A stretch of DNA of 8,266 nucleotides from an uncultured Verrucomicrobiales bacterium (lineage in GTDB: Bacteria; Verrucomicrobiota; Verrucomicrobiia; Limisphaerales; JACDHS01), in the NCBI GenBank assembly GCA_937983475.1, contig CALJZV010000513.1, positions 1 through 8,266 of the forward strand. Reading direction: 5' to 3'. Positions 7,047-8,266 of the stretch are shown here, piece after piece. Made by a program: the position numbers and the translations under genes. A model generated the notes under the pieces. It was not told the origin of the DNA. It saw only the letters and a program-made list of their open reading frames with translations, and did no database searches. The number at the start of each line of letters is the position of its first letter. Within the stretch, counting starts at the first letter, position 1.

Positions 7047-7318
7047 TTATTGCTCCTGGATGATCACGGCACCGCGCTCAGCGGGGGGGTCAGGGCGCGG
7101 TCGAAGATGAGCAGTTCGGCGATGCTGCCGTGATAGTAGTGGTTGTCGGCTCCCCGGCCCACCCGGGGATTCGTGCCAAAAAAACTCACCGCGTTGACAT
7201 TGGTGCTGAACAGCAGCGCGCCGTTGATCCAGTTGGTCCAGCCCGCGCTGGTGGAGACGGCGCTGTAGATATGCGGGACGTCCAGATTTTGCGCCACTTT
7301 CATGGCGAACGGCTGGCG
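7047..7318 (-). pseudogene. C-terminal remnant of a LamG/concanavalin-like lectin domain protein, frameshifted
   Basis: In the frame ending near 7064, the minus strand encodes VPHIYSAVSTSAGWTNWING, then ALLFSTNVNAVSFFGTNPR, VGRGADNHYYHGSIAELLIF and DRALTP. This is the characteristic end of a LamG-like (laminin_G_3) jelly-roll domain: a W-x-x-WING strand, an IG-like turn and the AELLIFDRALT motif. The run of seven C at 7083-7089 (G on the plus strand) then shifts the frame to LTPPLSAVP and a stop. With one C fewer it reads LTPAERGAVIIQEQ and stops at TAA 7049-7047, a typical family ending. No start or upstream half of the domain exists, because the preceding DNA is the PEP-CTERM tail of the next gene in another frame. 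The left boundary of the remnant, about 7300-7318, is uncertain. The remnant probably came from a duplicated or recombined surface-protein gene. A sequencing error in the homopolymer could explain the shift but not the missing N-terminus. Confidence 0.7.
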
Positions 7319-8034
7319 CGAAACCGCAACCGGCGGACACATGCCACGGAAACAACGCCCAGAAGCAACAGGGCATAAGTCGAAGGCTCGGGGATGGGGA
7401 CAGTGGAAAAGAAGATGCCGTCAAGGCCATTGAGCGAATACTGGGGAGCAGTGAGGGTCACAAATTTCAATTCCACGGTTTGACCGGCAAAGGCCGAGAT
7501 GTCCCCGGCAACAAAGGCAGGGAAAAGATCAAAGAAAAAAGGGCCGGGAACATAATCGTACGTCAAAGCGATTTCGTTGCCGTTCAGGTAAACGGCAAAC
7601 GGGTTGCCGTAGTTGACGAACCGGAGAGAAACCGCATCCAACGGCACATCCCCGGTCTGCATAAGCGAGTAAAGAAGAAATTCACCCGTGTCCCGGTCAA
7701 TCGAAGGCGACAGGTGCAGATGATAAGGGCCGGACATGGGATACCCGTCGCTAATAAGGTTATTGAATGAAGATTGGCCGTTGGTGCTGGCAATGGTGGC
7801 GTAGCCGTGCCCGGTGCCAAATGCGTTAAGGCCGATGACAGGCTCAGTGCCCCCGCCTGATAAGAGAGTCCATCCCGGGAGTAATTCTGTGGTGAAGCCA
7901 AAAAATGCACCGTCCCCCAAATCAATGACATTGTTGGTATTAGCCTCATCGAACCCCAGGTTTTGAAACGGGGCCGCAACGGCCCCCACGAAGGGCGCTA
8001 CAACGATGAGAGCAAGAAAACAGGCTTTTTTCAT
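7300..8034 (-). CDS. PEP-CTERM sorting-domain exported protein, function unknown
   Basis: A complete 244-residue protein. Residues 1-20 are a signal peptide (MKKACFLALIVVAPFVGAVA, cleavage near AVA|APF). The mature part (about 21-210) is beta-rich, with LPGWTLLSGG, GLNAFGTGHGYATI and a segment resembling a jelly-roll or carbohydrate-binding fold (VSLRFVNYGNPFAVYLNGNE, later DISAFAGQTVELKFV). The C-terminus is a classical PEP-CTERM signal: PEPSTYALLL at 215-224, a hydrophobic helix to about 232, then the basic VRRLRFR at 233-239. Such tails are recognised in the inner membrane by an exosortase, which cleaves them so that the protein is exported to the surface or exopolysaccharide matrix. The gene starts 3 bp after the stop of the upstream PEP-CTERM gene (TAA CTC ATG), so the two are almost certainly co-transcribed and perhaps translationally coupled. 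There is no visible Shine-Dalgarno. The binding target cannot be named from sequence. Confidence 0.88.
   Translation of the reverse strand: MKKACFLALIVVAPFVGAVAAPFQNLGFDEANTNNVIDLGDGAFFGFTTELLPGWTLLSGGGTEPVIGLNAFGTGHGYATIASTNGQSSFNNLISDGYPMSGPYHLHLSPSIDRDTGEFLLYSLMQTGDVPLDAVSLRFVNYGNPFAVYLNGNEIALTYDYVPGPFFFDLFPAFVAGDISAFAGQTVELKFVTLTAPQYSLNGLDGIFFSTVPIPEPSTYALLLLGVVSVACVRRLRFRASRSP
7329..7398 (-). repeat. PEP-CTERM tail repeat, copy A (partner at 8076-8145)
   Basis: A 70-bp stretch coding for the end of the PEP-CTERM signal aligns without gaps to 8076-8145, at a constant offset of 747 bp. By hand count about 9 positions differ. The conserved DNA covers the PEPSTYALLL, GVVSVACVRR coding region and ends just past it; the mature parts of the two proteins do not visibly match. 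The pattern fits module duplication or gene conversion of the sorting tail. Confidence 0.75.
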
Positions 8035-8037
8035 GAG

Positions 8038-8266
8038 TTATTCATGGCGAGTTCCGCGCCCACGATCCGAGCGAAACCGGCGGACACATGCCACCGAAAC
8101 AACACCCATCAACAACAGGGCGTAGGTCGAAGGCTCGGGGACGGGTTCAACAATATAATCAAGACTGTACTGCGCGAATGTTGAGTAATCTTGTAAGTCA
8201 TTCCCACTAAAATGTAAGCATCCGGTAGGCTGCATCTGGTTCTCTGCGGGGTGAATGGGGTAATCA
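8038..8266 (-). CDS. PEP-CTERM protein, C-terminal fragment (runs off right edge)
   Basis: The frame is open from the right window edge to TAA at 8040-8038, giving 75 residues. It begins DYPIHPAENQ and then reads MQPTGCLHFSGNDLQDYSTF, AQYSLDYIVE and PVPEPSTYALLLMGVVSVAC, followed by the basic VRRFRSDRGRGTRHE. The PEPSTYALLL motif, hydrophobic helix and arginine-rich end make it a PEP-CTERM exosortase substrate. The internal Met at 8235 is not taken as the start because the frame continues upstream and a 65-residue protein would lack a signal peptide. The main domain lies outside the window. It is the upstream partner of the 244-residue PEP-CTERM gene and shares a nearly identical sorting-tail coding sequence with it. 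Confidence 0.82.
   Translation of the reverse strand, partial: DYPIHPAENQMQPTGCLHFSGNDLQDYSTFAQYSLDYIVEPVPEPSTYALLLMGVVSVACVRRFRSDRGRGTRHE
8076..8145 (-). repeat. PEP-CTERM tail repeat, copy B (partner at 7329-7398)
   Basis: Direct repeat of copy A on the same strand, in the C-terminal coding region of the upstream PEP-CTERM gene. The encoded tail differs from copy A mainly as LLLM against LLLL and RRFR against RRLR. Confidence 0.75.

Noticed and set aside
6925..7110. 61-residue plus-strand frame as a possible divergent target of the LysR regulator
   Set aside because: It runs straight through the intrinsic terminator and the LamG remnant, and has no motif or ribosome site.
7300..7318. Programmed frameshift fusing the PEP-CTERM protein to the LamG tail
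   Set aside because: A LamG domain placed after the membrane-spanning sorting tail would make no topological sense, and no slippery heptamer with a following structure was seen at the junction.
7047..7430. 127-residue minus-strand frame covering the PEP-CTERM tail and the remnant
   Set aside because: Only its last residues (AERGAVIIQEQ) belong to the real LamG frame after the homopolymer shift; the rest is out-of-frame translation.

Overview
The window looks like a chromosomal segment of a free-living Verrucomicrobiota bacterium, perhaps of the Pedosphaera/Limisphaerales type. The assignment is an inference. It rests on two Verrucomicrobia-style PEP-CTERM sorting tails (PEPSTYALLL, then GVVSVACVRR), a very large Thr/Asn-rich secreted protein built of cadherin-like and Ig-like modules, a LamG-type lectin remnant, GC-rich genes, and no visible Shine-Dalgarno sequence ahead of any of the four start codons present.

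Layout. Bases 1-4648 are one uninterrupted minus-strand reading frame of 1549 complete codons that runs off the left edge. It encodes the N-terminal part of a giant exported protein: a signal peptide, an unassigned N-terminal region, a DUF11-like domain, three cadherin-like domains, an unassigned beta-rich linker, then a tandem array of Ig-like repeats of 100-105 residues. Bases 4649-5063 are an AT-rich divergent intergenic region that must hold the promoters of this gene and of the gene to its right. Bases 5064-5858 (plus strand) encode a nitrilase-superfamily amidase of the omega-amidase/YafV type with an intact Glu-Lys-Cys triad. A LysR-type regulator lies convergently at 5881-6822, and an imperfect 28-bp dyad upstream of its start is a candidate operator.

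Bases 7047-8266 (minus strand) hold the end of a surface-protein operon. From upstream to downstream it contains the C-terminus of one PEP-CTERM protein (right edge), a complete 244-residue PEP-CTERM protein starting 3 bp after it, and a LamG-domain C-terminal remnant without its own start. The remnant carries an apparent frameshift in a run of seven C. A strong intrinsic terminator closes the unit at 6986-7026.

The window therefore combines two envelope or extracellular protein loci with a small metabolic/regulatory pair between them. No phage, CRISPR, transposase, tRNA or rRNA gene was seen, nor any recognisable defence system. The most notable things are the modular giant protein with its graded repeat array, and the decayed LamG tail fused behind a PEP-CTERM gene.
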